A stretch of 64,000 bases of DNA from assembly GCF_017377655.1 (NCBI RefSeq), contig NZ_JAFREL010000079.1:1-64000 (forward strand). Reading direction: 5' to 3'. This document shows, one piece after another, positions 23,972 through 33,112 of the stretch. The notes under the pieces were generated by a model. That model had not been told where the DNA came from, did no database searches, and saw only the letters and a program-made list of their open reading frames with translations. A program made the position numbers and the translations under genes. This DNA comes from Candidatus Enterococcus ferrettii. Its GTDB lineage: Bacteria > Bacillota > Bacilli > Lactobacillales > Enterococcaceae. How positions within the stretch are numbered: the first letter of the stretch is position 1; every line of letters begins with the position of its first letter.

Positions 23972-25249
23972 CTATTTAACGTTATTTTTAATCCGAGTTG
24001 TCACACCGTTTAAGTTGTAGCATTCTGCATAGTCGCGAATTGGGCGCTTAATGTGATCGACTACATAACGTTGACCGTCAATGTTGTGTGCGTTCAGGTT
24101 CGCATACATTTTTTCGATTTCAGCTTTAACTTCGTCGTCATTAAAGGTATAGTGACCCGCGATATCCAAAATATCAGCCTGCAGCTGCGCATCATTTTGT
24201 TCCATGATTTGGTCTACTGTCAATTCTTTTTGTACGCCAACCATCCATTTTCGCCAACGTTCACTCTTGATCGCATGCTTCAATAGCACCTCGTGTGTAT
24301 TTGATGCATCCTCAATTAAACCATACTCAACTAGTTTAGCTTCAACAGCAGCTAGGTTTAAGTAAGCTCGTGTTTCTTCCGTTCCGTATTGTGGAGCCAC
24401 ATTGGTTGCCGTAATTTGTGATGGAATGTGTTCTAATAATGTCACATCATCTAAGTAATCGCCATTGTGTTCCTTCAATCCAACACCGTATGATTTCGCC
24501 ATTTGTGCCAAGTCATAAGCATTTTTGAAATTGAAAGTTCCTACTTGTTCAGTTTTACGAGTTAAGGTTCCGGTTTGTCCGACGATGAAGGTTGGCATTG
24601 GCAATCCACGTTTTTCCAACTCCTCTTTTAATCGCAGGATAAATGTTTCATAAGTCTCAGTTGAAGTTAAGCCGCCGTTCGTTTCTTCTGTTCCTACTTC
24701 GTAACCAATTTCTGGCAAATTACGGGCTTTACGCTCTTGTTCACAAAATTCAATTAGATCAACGGTTCGTGTTAAAACGGTATCTAAAGGAATCACTTTA
24801 CCTACTTCAAATGGATCCTTAGTTGGATCAATCATCAATAAATCAAAACCGGCTTCAATATCTGCCACGTAAGATTTTTTACCTAATTCCATTGCTTTTT
24901 CAGTTGGCAGGTGGTCGTTGCGTTCTTTATCTCTTTGCCATGGTCCACCGTGGTCACGACATAAATAGTATAAGTTGTCATAGCCGATTTCTGCAGCTAC
25001 TTCTTCTACTGCTTTAGCAAAAGTGAATTGGTTCCAGCCATTCACGTAACCGCCGCCTAATTCATCGGCATCCACCTGATTTCTACTGGCAATAAACATA
25101 ACCGGATAATCATCGTCTTTAGATAACTCCAAAGTTGCTTGTACACAATTTTTTGACATTGGGCCGATTCCAAGAAGTGTTGCACTTTCCCCCGTAGCTT
25201 GTAAATCTAATAGTCCCTCTACAACTGCTTTTATAGGTAATTTTTCCAT
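23972..25249 (-). CDS. gatZ: GatZ/KbaZ-like tagatose-bisphosphate aldolase non-catalytic subunit family protein
   Basis: A TIM-barrel protein of 425 residues, the length of Escherichia GatZ. Recognisable segments are TLLGIGPMSKNCV, MFIASRNQVDADELGGGYVNGW, YYLCRDHGGPW and YGVGLKEHNGDYLDD. GatZ proteins are partners of the catalytic aldolase GatY, but no GatY is in the window. I start at ATG 25249 (ribosome binding site GGAGAGGG); an upstream TTG would lie beyond the promoter and terminator. It has its own promoter with a regulatory element shared with the fructose-type PTS operon at 28043-31877, so it may act on that operon's sugar phosphate, possibly as an epimerase-like enzyme on its own. 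The family is clear, the reaction unknown. Confidence 0.78.
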   Translation of the reverse strand: MEKLPIKAVVEGLLDLQATGESATLLGIGPMSKNCVQATLELSKDDDYPVMFIASRNQVDADELGGGYVNGWNQFTFAKAVEEVAAEIGYDNLYYLCRDHGGPWQRDKERNDHLPTEKAMELGKKSYVADIEAGFDLLMIDPTKDPFEVGKVIPLDTVLTRTVDLIEFCEQERKARNLPEIGYEVGTEETNGGLTSTETYETFILRLKEELEKRGLPMPTFIVGQTGTLTRKTEQVGTFNFKNAYDLAQMAKSYGVGLKEHNGDYLDDVTLLEHIPSQITATNVAPQYGTEETRAYLNLAAVEAKLVEYGLIEDASNTHEVLLKHAIKSERWRKWMVGVQKELTVDQIMEQNDAQLQADILDIAGHYTFNDDEVKAEIEKMYANLNAHNIDGQRYVVDHIKRPIRDYAECYNLNGVTTRIKNNVK

Positions 25250-25305
25250 TTTAAGTCCCTCTCCATTTCCTAACTTTTTTGATATCAGATCCTTATCACA
25301 ACTAA

Positions 25306-25402
25306 AGTATAGGCTGGAAAGCAGCTGGTGAATATTACATTTCGTTGCAACAAGTCTGTGCATTAATCGGGAATTGTTGCAGCCAGTAATGACTTGTTGC
25401 AA
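25306..25402 (-). promoter_or_regulatory. Promoter and activator element of the gatZ-like gene
   Basis: On the minus strand -35 TATTCA, a 17-base spacer and -10 TATACT (25306-25311). Overlapping and upstream of the -35 is a 28-bp element (25329-25356: GACTTGTTGCAACGAA, then ATGTAATATTCA) that recurs with one mismatch at 31973-32000. Further half sites (TGCAACAATTC and TTGCAACAAGTC) lie at 25371-25402. The layout, with sites upstream of a poor -35, suits an activator such as the PRD regulator at 29961-31877. Confidence 0.7.
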
Positions 25403-25438
25403 AAAAAAAACGTCCTCAGCTGCATTTAGCTAAGAACA
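25403..25438. terminator. Terminator after HAD hydrolase B
   Basis: On the minus strand TTCTTAGCT-AAATGC-AGCTGAGGA forms a 9-bp stem (two G-T pairs) followed by CGTTTTTTTTTT. It also has T residues on the plus strand. It separates HAD hydrolase B from the gatZ promoter. Confidence 0.75.
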
Positions 25439-25460
25439 GTTTTTTAAACGAGAGCAAGTC

Positions 25461-26171
25461 TTAATTTTCTGGTGTGATTAGCGCAAGAAGTTGCTGCTGA
25501 ATTTTAGTATTGCAATCAATAATATAGTCAGGAAAATACTCTTCGGAAAGAATCGGATGATTGCGGCGGTTTACCCAGATAGCCTGCCATCCTGCTCTTT
25601 TAGCCCCGATGATGTCATTAGGATAAGAGTCGCCAATATAGTAAGTATTGGCCTTGTCTAAATCCATCACTTCTTCCACTTGCTGGAAAACCCGAATATC
25701 CGGTTTAGCAATCCCCAGCTCACCAGAAACAAAAATATACTTCTCAGGCACCCATTTTTTTAATTCCAGCTGGTGAATCTTTTTTTGTTGATGCTTAGCC
25801 GGACCATTGGTGATGATACCGATCTGAATTTTGTGCTGCACACACAAATCTAGAGCTTCCTTCATGTCTGGATCTAACTGAAGCTGACTTTGGTAGTACT
25901 GATAGTTTCTCTGAAACTCTGTTCCTTCTTGATCAGTAATTTGACGATCGTAATGTTCCATAGCTTTTCTTATACGATAAATCTGCATGTCCAGCAGACT
26001 AATCAAGCCATCCTCAGTTTGTTGGAAAACTTCATCGCTGTAAATACGACTGTATTTAAACAGCTCTTCAATTGGAATGGTTGGATCATGAAAAACATCC
26101 TCAAAAGCCAGCTGAAAAGGTGTTAACTGGTCGTATAAAGTATCATCTACATCAAAAATAATGGTAGTCAT
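25461..26171 (-). CDS. HAD-superfamily hydrolase (YjjG-like phosphatase) B
   Basis: A 236-residue paralogue of the protein at 23186-23905. Motif I is IIFDVDDTLYD (D7 and D9), motif II IITNGPAKHQ, motif III the lysine of LGIAKPDIRVF and motif IV YIGDSYPNDI. I start at ATG 26171, directly after AGGAGG. Two related phosphatases on either side of a GatZ-like gene suggest phosphate removal from intermediates or by-products of the same pathway, but each has its own terminator, so they are not one operon. Confidence 0.85.
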   Translation of the reverse strand: MTTIIFDVDDTLYDQLTPFQLAFEDVFHDPTIPIEELFKYSRIYSDEVFQQTEDGLISLLDMQIYRIRKAMEHYDRQITDQEGTEFQRNYQYYQSQLQLDPDMKEALDLCVQHKIQIGIITNGPAKHQQKKIHQLELKKWVPEKYIFVSGELGIAKPDIRVFQQVEEVMDLDKANTYYIGDSYPNDIIGAKRAGWQAIWVNRRNHPILSEEYFPDYIIDCNTKIQQQLLALITPEN

Positions 26172-26817
26172 TTTGTTTCCTCCTGTTATTATAAGAAAGC
26201 TTGAAGCAGTCAACGTGACCATGCTTCGATCTCCTTTATTTTACACTAAATCGCTAGTAGTTACGACCAGGTCCCTTGTAAATTCATAGTTTCCAATAAT
26301 CATTCCCCTCAAGTTACTATCACTAAAGGCGTTCCAGCTATTAAGATCGCTTACGAATCGTTTAACAATGAAGTGAATTTTCTTGAGTTCCTCCTTGAAC
26401 TCAGAGCATTCTTTGTACGTAATCTTGGTATAAGTTGACCAACCATTCAATAATCCGGATTATTGAATTCTTTATATTGCTAGTATCAAAAAAGAATTTA
26501 TTGACTTTACACTTGTTATTTTTATTATTCTCAGCATGGGAGTATCACTGCCTGTGGACAGTACTTTTTTTACTCTTGATTTGGGTATCGCTGACTAAAC
26601 TTGCTGCAAAAAAAAGTGAACTAAAAAAATTTCTCAAAAATTTTTTCCAGGCTTTTCTGATAGAGATAACTAGTTCATAAGCGATAAATAATCAAATAAG
26701 ACGCAAAATACACGGCAAATTATTATCAAAATATTAATATCTCGTCCTGTTTTAAATAATCTAAAAATAGTAATTAAAAAAATTATTTTTATAAAAATAA
26801 GTACTTGCAACGTAATA
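26172..26817. other. AT-rich region without a convincing gene
   Basis: The stretch is very AT-rich toward its right end. A 69-codon minus-strand frame (26241-26450) and a hydrophobic 81-codon plus-strand frame (26435-26680) exist, but neither has a ribosome binding site or recognisable family. They may be fragments of lost genes. Confidence 0.3.
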
Positions 26818-26845
26818 TTGACAAAATAAAGGCATTTAATATAAA
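26818..26845 (+). promoter_or_regulatory. Promoter of orphan-family gene A
   Basis: A consensus TTGACA, 16-base spacer and TATAAA, 38 bases upstream of the ATG at 26883. Confidence 0.8.
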
Positions 26846-26882
26846 ATGTTTTCAAAAGAAAGTTTGTATAGGAGATGGACTA

Positions 26883-27965
26883 ATGGCAACCGTAAAAAAA
26901 CTTGAGAACAGACAAATTTTTGGCATGCGAAACCGTGCTAACTTGGAAAAACGAATAACCGACCACTTCCATCAATCTCGCGATGCAATTCGTGTCATTT
27001 TTTCTGTTATTGCGATATCTGTACGCAATGGACTGAGTACGTCTGATTTCTCTTTCATGGCTAAGGACTTAATTCGTTCACTATTCCTAGAGAATGAAGA
27101 GATACTTTCCATCCCTCTTTCCTGTGTCTACTTTCGAGATTATTTCAATGATAGCGAATGGCAAACCGTCATTAATCGTCTATTTAGCAGCCAAGAAGAA
27201 TACGAGCAGCTTACCGAAAGTACTCGTTTATACTTAGAAGACCTTCGCCCCTTATTAAATTCTGGGGAATTTCCTACCGAAAAGAAAACCAACATGATTT
27301 CTTATTTTAAGGATGCCAATGGCAAAAGACACAGCTGGAGTCTGAGCAATGTCAATCCCACCATCACCAATGAAGAACATTATGCCTTATTATCAATTCT
27401 AGGTACACTAACCATTTTTGAAAAAGACGGTGTGCGACGATTTGTGGAGCCGATCTATGCTGATTTCATGACCTATGAACCAAGCTTTGACAGTCGATCT
27501 GAAGAAGAAACAATGAAGTTACAGGCTAAGGCGGGTAAACTACTGCCAATTACCACTCAAAAAATAGAAGAAGTCGCTCACGAATCAGACACAAAAGTCG
27601 AACTTACGTCAACTAGTGAAGCAACTGGCGCTGGGCAAGAAGCAGGAATTGATCCATCAACTGATAAAATGTCCACTAAAAAAGACACTCAAGGACAAAA
27701 AGACTCCTTGAAAACGATCGATCGCTCCACTATACCTGATTCGGCACCGAAAACCTATCAAGCTCAAGAAGGCAAGTTGAAAACGACGTTAACTAAAGAA
27801 GAGATACAGCTAGAGCCAGAAAAAAGGACTGTACCTATATCACCTGAAAAGCCGCTCAGCAACAAAGAACGATACCAAAAACTACTGGAACAAAAGAATC
27901 GCAATAAACAAAGCAAACAGGGGCTGCTGAATCAGTTGAATAAACGAGGGAAAAAACGAAAATAA
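26883..27965 (+). CDS. Orphan-family protein A with long disordered basic tail
   Basis: I do not recognise the family. The 360-residue protein has an N-terminal globular half (to about residue 215) sharing with the protein at 33113-33745 the pattern DFSFMAKDLIRSLFL, FRDYFNDSEWQ, RLFSSQEEY and YFKDANGKR. The second half is low-complexity, rich in Thr, Ser, Glu and Lys, and ends in a strongly basic segment (NKRGKKRK) that could contact nucleic acid or membrane phosphates. The start is fixed by GGAGAT and by the promoter at 26818-26845. There is no signal peptide or membrane helix. Together with its paralogue it brackets the fructose-type PTS operon. Confidence 0.7.
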   Translation: MATVKKLENRQIFGMRNRANLEKRITDHFHQSRDAIRVIFSVIAISVRNGLSTSDFSFMAKDLIRSLFLENEEILSIPLSCVYFRDYFNDSEWQTVINRLFSSQEEYEQLTESTRLYLEDLRPLLNSGEFPTEKKTNMISYFKDANGKRHSWSLSNVNPTITNEEHYALLSILGTLTIFEKDGVRRFVEPIYADFMTYEPSFDSRSEEETMKLQAKAGKLLPITTQKIEEVAHESDTKVELTSTSEATGAGQEAGIDPSTDKMSTKKDTQGQKDSLKTIDRSTIPDSAPKTYQAQEGKLKTTLTKEEIQLEPEKRTVPISPEKPLSNKERYQKLLEQKNRNKQSKQGLLNQLNKRGKKRK

Positions 27966-27998
27966 ACGATGATCGCTGGCTGTTCATAGTAAATCAAG

Positions 27999-28032
27999 TA
28001 AAAAGTACCGACTCCCTTCAGGAATCGGCACT
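27999..28032 (-). terminator. Terminator of the fructose-type PTS operon
   Basis: On the minus strand AGTGCCGATTCC pairs with GGAGTCGGTACT (12 bp with two G-T pairs) and is followed by TTTTTAC, just downstream of the EIIC stop. Confidence 0.8.
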
Positions 28033-28042
28033 ATCAGAATGT

Positions 28043-29137
28043 TTATTTAGCTACTTCGATTTGTTTATTGGTTTCTTCTTTTTTCACCTTAGTCTTTTCG
28101 TCTACTAGGCTTGGTTTAGTAAAGTGAAGAATGGCGGCTGAAATAGCGGCCCCAACAATAATGGCAATAGCATACCAGACTTTGCCGTTAACAACAGGCA
28201 GGATGATGAATCCGCCGTGAGGAACTAGGGCTTCTACCCCGGTAGCCATTCCAATCGCTCCACCTACTGCACTACCTATGATGATCGCAGGCAGAACACG
28301 TTTGATATCCTTGGCCGCAAAAGGTATAGCCCCTTCTGTAATACCAATTAAGGACATGAAGAAAGAAGAAATGCCTAAATCTTTATCTTCGGAAGTATAT
28401 TTTTTGCGATCAATAAAAGTAGACATCGCTAATGCTAAAGGCGGGATAGCACAAGCAATTCGGTGAGCGCCATTGGGTCCGTAAACACCTTCAGCCATTA
28501 ATGCTAAAGTAAACGCTGTTGCTGTCTTATTGATAGGACCGCCCATATCGATAGCCGTCATCGCACCAATGATCACACCTAACAGGATTGCACTGCCACC
28601 TTGCATCTGTCCCAGGACTTGTACTAGCCAATCCATTGCTGCGCCAATTGGAATTGAAATGACATAAATATAAAACATACCTAAAACAAAGGTTGAAACA
28701 ACAGGTACAATCAAAATCGGCATAATGGTACGAATGGTTGCCGGTACTTTCCAGGTTTTACACCAACGAACAAAGTATCCTGCTGCTACCCCCATGATCA
28801 TTGCGCCCAAGAAGCCCGTTTTAACTTGGCCTGTACCAATTGGATTGTTAGCAACAAATCCTAAAATCATTCCCGGGACCAAGCCAGGCTTACCAGCAAG
28901 CGAATGAGCAATATAACCAGATAATAGCGGAATCATCATCGCAAAACCAGCAGCCCCTAAATCATTCAAGTTCTGCATAAAAGGGCTGGTAATTTCCATG
29001 CCTGCATCAGTGGCAGTACCCGTTGCTAAAGCCACCGCTAAAAAGATACCTCCCACTACTACAGATGGCAGCATAAAGGAAACCCCAGTATTGAAGGCCT
29101 TTTGAACGTCTTTAAAGAATTTATTTTCTTTCTTCAT
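28043..29137 (-). CDS. PTS EIIC, fructose family
   Basis: A 364-residue membrane permease with about eight to ten hydrophobic segments. Family marks include FMLPSVVVGGIFLAVAL, the repeated glycine-rich loops (PGMILGFVANNPIGTGQ), AIDMGGPINKTA and GITEGAIPFAAKD. It is separate from EIIB and EIIA, all three being co-transcribed. Fructose-family permeases import fructose, mannose, 2-O-alpha-mannosyl-glycerate or similar; which sugar applies here is not evident. The gatZ-like gene shares the operon's regulatory element, hinting at a ketose that needs an unusual enzyme. Confidence 0.88.
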   Translation of the reverse strand: MKKENKFFKDVQKAFNTGVSFMLPSVVVGGIFLAVALATGTATDAGMEITSPFMQNLNDLGAAGFAMMIPLLSGYIAHSLAGKPGLVPGMILGFVANNPIGTGQVKTGFLGAMIMGVAAGYFVRWCKTWKVPATIRTIMPILIVPVVSTFVLGMFYIYVISIPIGAAMDWLVQVLGQMQGGSAILLGVIIGAMTAIDMGGPINKTATAFTLALMAEGVYGPNGAHRIACAIPPLALAMSTFIDRKKYTSEDKDLGISSFFMSLIGITEGAIPFAAKDIKRVLPAIIIGSAVGGAIGMATGVEALVPHGGFIILPVVNGKVWYAIAIIVGAAISAAILHFTKPSLVDEKTKVKKEETNKQIEVAK

Positions 29138-29158
29138 TTTTTTCTCTCCCTGTCCATT

Positions 29159-29473
29159 TTATAGTTTTTCAGCTTGATCCAAGTATTTATCAGGATGTTT
29201 AATCATTTCTCCAGGGTCAACAGAAAGTGATTTTCCAGAGTCAATTTTTTCTTCAAAACGCTCGCCATCCTCCACATCAATAGCCACCGCTAAAATTAAT
29301 ACATCTGCTTCATCAATAGTATCCTGCTCTAATTCGTTCTCAATTCCCATACTCCCTTGGGTTTCCACTTGAACCTCATACCCACGTTTTTTACATTCCT
29401 TTTCAATAGCTTCCTGAGCCATATACGTATGGGCGATCCCTGTTGGACACGCTGTAACTGCTACTACTTTCAT
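29159..29473 (-). CDS. PTS EIIB, fructose family
   Basis: A 104-residue phosphocarrier. The active cysteine is C9 in [20 protein letters not shown], the hallmark of fructose-type EIIB domains. It receives phosphate from the EIIA encoded just upstream and passes it to the sugar in EIIC. Confidence 0.9.
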   Translation of the reverse strand: MKVVAVTACPTGIAHTYMAQEAIEKECKKRGYEVQVETQGSMGIENELEQDTIDEADVLILAVAIDVEDGERFEEKIDSGKSLSVDPGEMIKHPDKYLDQAEKL

Positions 29474-29485
29474 CCTAATTCCTCC

Positions 29486-29959
29486 TTAGATTGAGATTGA
29501 ACTCAATTGTTCAAAAATTTTATTTTTGTCTGTTTCTGTTAATAGCTTGGCTCTGAAATCATCATCTAATAATTTTTTGCTGACTTCTGAAATGAATTTA
29601 AGATGCAGTTTGCTTTCACTGTTTTTTGGAACCCCAATGAGAAAGATTAAACGGACCCTCTCTTCACTTTGAACCGTCCATTGAAAAGCTCTCTTCACTC
29701 TTAAAAAAGCAATGAATGGATTTGTCACTGCTTCCGTTTTTCCATGAGGGATCGCAATATCATAGCCAATAGCGGTTGGAATTTCTTCTTCTCGACGTCT
29801 CACTGCCTGATACAATTCATCTGCATCAGCTGCATATCCAACAAATTCCGCATTCTCCACAATAAAATGGATCACATCCTCCTGATTGTTCAATTCATTG
29901 TCTAAAAAAATGAGATCCGTTGAAATAACATCTCTGCTGTTTTCCTGAATTTTTTCCAT
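29486..29959 (-). CDS. PTS EIIA, fructose family
   Basis: A 157-residue phosphocarrier with the active histidine in GYDIAIPHGKTEAV. I start at ATG 29959, preceded by GGGAG and one base after the stop of the PRD regulator gene; upstream in-frame codons would lie inside that gene. Close packing indicates one transcript with the regulator, EIIB and EIIC. Confidence 0.88.
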   Translation of the reverse strand: MEKIQENSRDVISTDLIFLDNELNNQEDVIHFIVENAEFVGYAADADELYQAVRRREEEIPTAIGYDIAIPHGKTEAVTNPFIAFLRVKRAFQWTVQSEERVRLIFLIGVPKNSESKLHLKFISEVSKKLLDDDFRAKLLTETDKNKIFEQLSSISI

Positions 29960-29960
29960 A

Positions 29961-31877
29961 CTAATCACTCCCGAGTTTTTTGTACAACTCATCTTTCGAG
30001 GCTGCTTCACGTAATTCTTTTAATTGTTCATTGTTATCGATAATGTTATAGATATCTGATAAGATATTTCTCGTCTCGAAGGTATCTTGTTTAGCAATAC
30101 AAATCAGAAAAACAATATCCACATAATAACTGTTCCATTTGAACTTCTTACTATTTTTTACTACTACAATTGTCGTTTGATTAACACAGGTTGAGTTGCC
30201 ATGAGGAACTGCCGTACCTGAAGGCAAATCTGTTCCTCCTACCTCTTCTCTCTCAAGAACCGTTTCAATAAATTTTGGCTCAACAATATTTTGATTAACC
30301 AGCTGATCACCGATCTGAGTAATCAGCTCTTCCTTAGAAGTAAATGCTGAATTTACGTACAGTGTTTCTTTTCTGGTAAATTTCTTTAAATGATGACTCC
30401 TAGCAAATTTAACAACCTTATTCACCTTGTTTGGTCGATAACCAGAATTTTTGATCTCATCAATATCCTTATTCGTTAAGAACGGAGAAACTAGAATGAC
30501 TTTTTTTCCTGGAATCTCCACTTTAATGGTCGAAATGATTAGGTCATACTGATCAAAGTCTGTGTGTTCTAACTCAGGTATTGAAGCTATCTCAAAAGTA
30601 TCCAAAGAAGGCAAGACATTTTTGATTCGATTGATTAATAATTCTGAGGTAGCAATTCCCATCTGACAGACAATCAAAATTTTACGATTCATTCTGGCCC
30701 GTTCAATAGCTGCCTGAAAATACATGGTTAAAAAGGCCATCTCATCTTCGTTAAAGCTAATTCCCAGCTCTTGTTCATACTCACTTAAAACAACCCAAAT
30801 CACATTGAAGGTTAAAGAGAACTCGTTCTTTATTTGCGAAGTAAACGGGTTTTCTGTTTTATTATTTGACTTGAGACGGTAGATCATGGGCGGGATATGA
30901 TTCTTTAACTGTTCCTCCAGCTTCTGGTCGCTAGAGAAATTGATATTCAAGGCCTCCGAAACCTTAGCAAGCAGCTGATCCACAATTACTTCATCAATCT
31001 CATCTTCTGGTAATGGTTCAAAACGGTTGGATACTAAATGCAATGAAAGATATTGCACATCCTCATTGGTATAAGAAAGCCCCAAACGTAAGGCTGCTTT
31101 ATGCAACATTCTGACAGCACTCTCTTCAAAGAAAATATTGGCTTCCAACGTACTGCTTGCTTGTCCCTCCAGATGATTGAGCTTCGCTATTCTGAAAACG
31201 AGGATAATAAAGATATTCAAAATATTTTGAACATAATAATCAGAAATTGCATTTACGTTTTCTCTGACATAGGTGTACAAAATATTAGAACAAACACTGA
31301 TCAAGCTTTCTCCATAATAAGTATTCAGCAGTTTGATGTTTTCCGCAAAATCGTCGTCTGAATAAATATCGGAATTACTTAACAAATACCGATTAAATTG
31401 CAGCAGCGCTTTTTGAATTTCTTCTTCTGAGCCGATTAATGAGGTACCATGAATATCACTACATAATTTGATGTTGGATCCTACATTTAATATTTTCATG
31501 ATGAATTCGAAATCCTTAATGATAGAAGATTTACTCACCATAAAATTCTCCGACAAATGATTGAAACTTACTATTTTTTCTTCAAACAGCAGCATATTCA
31601 TAATTTGAATTCTGCGGCTTAACGTATCGTATAGATCACTTCCTTCATTGTGTTCTTTGGCGGACGCCACTTCCCTTAGACCTCTTAAAGCAATTCCGAC
31701 TCCACGCTTCTTTTCAAGATACTCACCGGAACTTTGAACATATTCTTCAATAATTCCCAATTCAATGTGGGTCGTCCGTTTAGAAACCCCTAGCTTGCTT
31801 GCAAAATACTCAACTGTCTGAAAGTTATTTTCTTGCGTCAATAATTCCAGCAACTCTTTTTGTCTTTTTGTAAGCAT
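29961..31877 (-). CDS. PRD-containing transcriptional activator of the fructose-type operon
   Basis: A 638-residue regulator of the MtlR/LicR type. It has an N-terminal helix-turn-helix (FASKLGVSKRTTHIELGII), a second winged-helix region (FMVSKSSIIKDFEFI), two PRD domains, an EIIB-Gat-like domain (ILIVCQMGIATSELLINRI) and a complete EIIA-type domain (SGTAVPHGNSTCV with the phosphorylatable histidine). ATG 31877 is preceded by AGGAAG. As first gene of the operon it should be autoregulated. The element at 31973-32000 and its twin upstream of gatZ are the best candidates for its binding sites. Phosphorylation by HPr and the operon's own EII proteins would signal sugar availability. Confidence 0.88.
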   Translation of the reverse strand: MLTKRQKELLELLTQENNFQTVEYFASKLGVSKRTTHIELGIIEEYVQSSGEYLEKKRGVGIALRGLREVASAKEHNEGSDLYDTLSRRIQIMNMLLFEEKIVSFNHLSENFMVSKSSIIKDFEFIMKILNVGSNIKLCSDIHGTSLIGSEEEIQKALLQFNRYLLSNSDIYSDDDFAENIKLLNTYYGESLISVCSNILYTYVRENVNAISDYYVQNILNIFIILVFRIAKLNHLEGQASSTLEANIFFEESAVRMLHKAALRLGLSYTNEDVQYLSLHLVSNRFEPLPEDEIDEVIVDQLLAKVSEALNINFSSDQKLEEQLKNHIPPMIYRLKSNNKTENPFTSQIKNEFSLTFNVIWVVLSEYEQELGISFNEDEMAFLTMYFQAAIERARMNRKILIVCQMGIATSELLINRIKNVLPSLDTFEIASIPELEHTDFDQYDLIISTIKVEIPGKKVILVSPFLTNKDIDEIKNSGYRPNKVNKVVKFARSHHLKKFTRKETLYVNSAFTSKEELITQIGDQLVNQNIVEPKFIETVLEREEVGGTDLPSGTAVPHGNSTCVNQTTIVVVKNSKKFKWNSYYVDIVFLICIAKQDTFETRNILSDIYNIIDNNEQLKELREAASKDELYKKLGSD

Positions 31878-31949
31878 AATGATAAACACTTCCTAACTAT
31901 CTGGAATAAAGGCCTTCATCTCTGATAGCGTTATCATGATCATGGCTTA

Positions 31950-32029
31950 ATTATAAGTGGGGATTAAAAGATTGAATATTACAATTCGTTGCAACAAGTC
32001 GCTTCAACATCTCGTACACTTGTTGCAGA
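31950..32029 (-). promoter_or_regulatory. Promoter and activator element of the fructose-type operon
   Basis: On the minus strand -35 TATTCA (31973-31978), a 17-base spacer and -10 TATAAT (31950-31955). The 28-bp element at 31973-32000 matches the one at 25329-25356 except at one base. A further half site (CTGCAACAAGT) lies at 32018-32028. Position relative to the -10 is identical at both promoters. Confidence 0.75.
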
Positions 32030-32568
32030 AAAAAATGCTGCTTCAACAACTGTTTGTAAAAATATCATCCTTTATTATAGAGGAAAAAAGGGGCCTAAGT
32101 TTCCTAAAACACAATCGCTGTTGATAATTTTCCTTCACACAAGTGGGAAAAGACTGAATAATTGTATTGGATCAGGGGGGGAACGTAGAATCCTTGATAA
32201 AGTTGTTTACTATTTCAGAATAACTGTTTCGATGAGTTTTGCTCTGTCTAAAAAAATATGAGCCTTTTATAAAATTTCAATTCAATTACTAAAATCTATT
32301 TGAATTAATCAGGTGAAGCACTCGTTATGAAGAGGTCATCTCTTACTAATAAAAGAGTCTTTTTATCCCTGAAATAAATTAAAAATAGACTCGAATGTGC
32401 TTATTACTATCCAAGTGCACATTGTTTAAATCAAGAAAATTTTTCCCTTCTAGCAAAAGAATCCGTTCGATTCGTATTGCACACAAGTAGACTATTTTCT
32501 TTGAAAAAAACAGCTTTGTCTCTCTTTCGTACCTATTTGAACGATACTTTAAAAACTTGAAAGACTAA
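32030..32568. other. Region without recognisable genes
   Basis: Short broken frames only. No terminator, repeat or RNA gene is evident. It may be debris of a lost gene. Confidence 0.3.
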
Positions 32569-32872
32569 ATGATACAAGCTACTGATCGCACCCAAACCGT
32601 TAGTCCACTGAAATCCTTGCTTTCCTCTGACAACCGCGACATTTTCGACAAATCCACTTCAGCAGCTCAAAGATAGATCGGGAAATTATCATGATGTAAA
32701 AATAAATAATACTGTTATCAATGTTTCAGCAAACAACACCCGCAAACATTCACGTATGTTGACTTTATTGTCTGAGTTAAAAAAAGGTGTTTGTAATTTT
32801 GTGAAATCAGCCAGCGCGAATCTGAGTGACTTATTAAAAAGTATCCGAACAATTGGTTTTTTAGTGATCTAA
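32569..32872 (+). pseudogene. Possible decayed ORF of about 100 residues
   Basis: One frame runs from ATG 32569 (MIQATDRTQTVSPLKS...STSAAQR) to a stop at 32674. A frame shifted by one base continues from about 32660 (QLKDRSGNYHDVKINN, VSANNTRKHSRMLTLLSELK, SASANLSDLLKSIRTIG) to a stop at 32870-32872. Together they read like one frameshifted protein. No ribosome binding site is visible and I do not recognise the family. Confidence 0.3.
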
Positions 32873-33048
32873 TGATAAAAATTTTGATCCTCTATTTGGG
32901 GGAAATTTATACACTTTAGATTTATGAGGAAGAGATACTAACCTTCTAAATGAAGGGGGCTTTTCTAAAGCTCCATTATTCTGAAAACCTCATTGAATAA
33001 TGAAAAATGTGCTGGGTGTCACGCAGAGACAACTTTTTTTATTTACTC

Positions 33049-33078
33049 TTGCTTTTTTACCAAACCTTTATTCATAAT
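33049..33078 (+). promoter_or_regulatory. Candidate promoter of orphan-family gene B
   Basis: TTGCTT, an 18-base spacer and CATAAT, 34 bases before the ATG at 33113. Confidence 0.45.
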
Positions 33079-33112
33079 AGAACTATACACCAAATGATAA
33101 GGAGTTATTATA

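Noticed and set aside
23972..25402. Longer GatZ-like protein starting at the upstream TTG (476 residues)
   Set aside because: The extra 51 residues would be read from the promoter and regulatory element, and a good ribosome binding site precedes ATG 25249.
26241..26450. 69-codon minus-strand frame as a real gene
   Set aside because: No ribosome binding site, no recognisable family, and the surrounding sequence is AT-rich and broken.
26810..26824. Third copy of the 28-bp TTGCAAC element upstream of orphan gene A
   Set aside because: Only ACTTGCAACG and TAATATT match, with altered spacing, so it is likely coincidence in AT-rich DNA.
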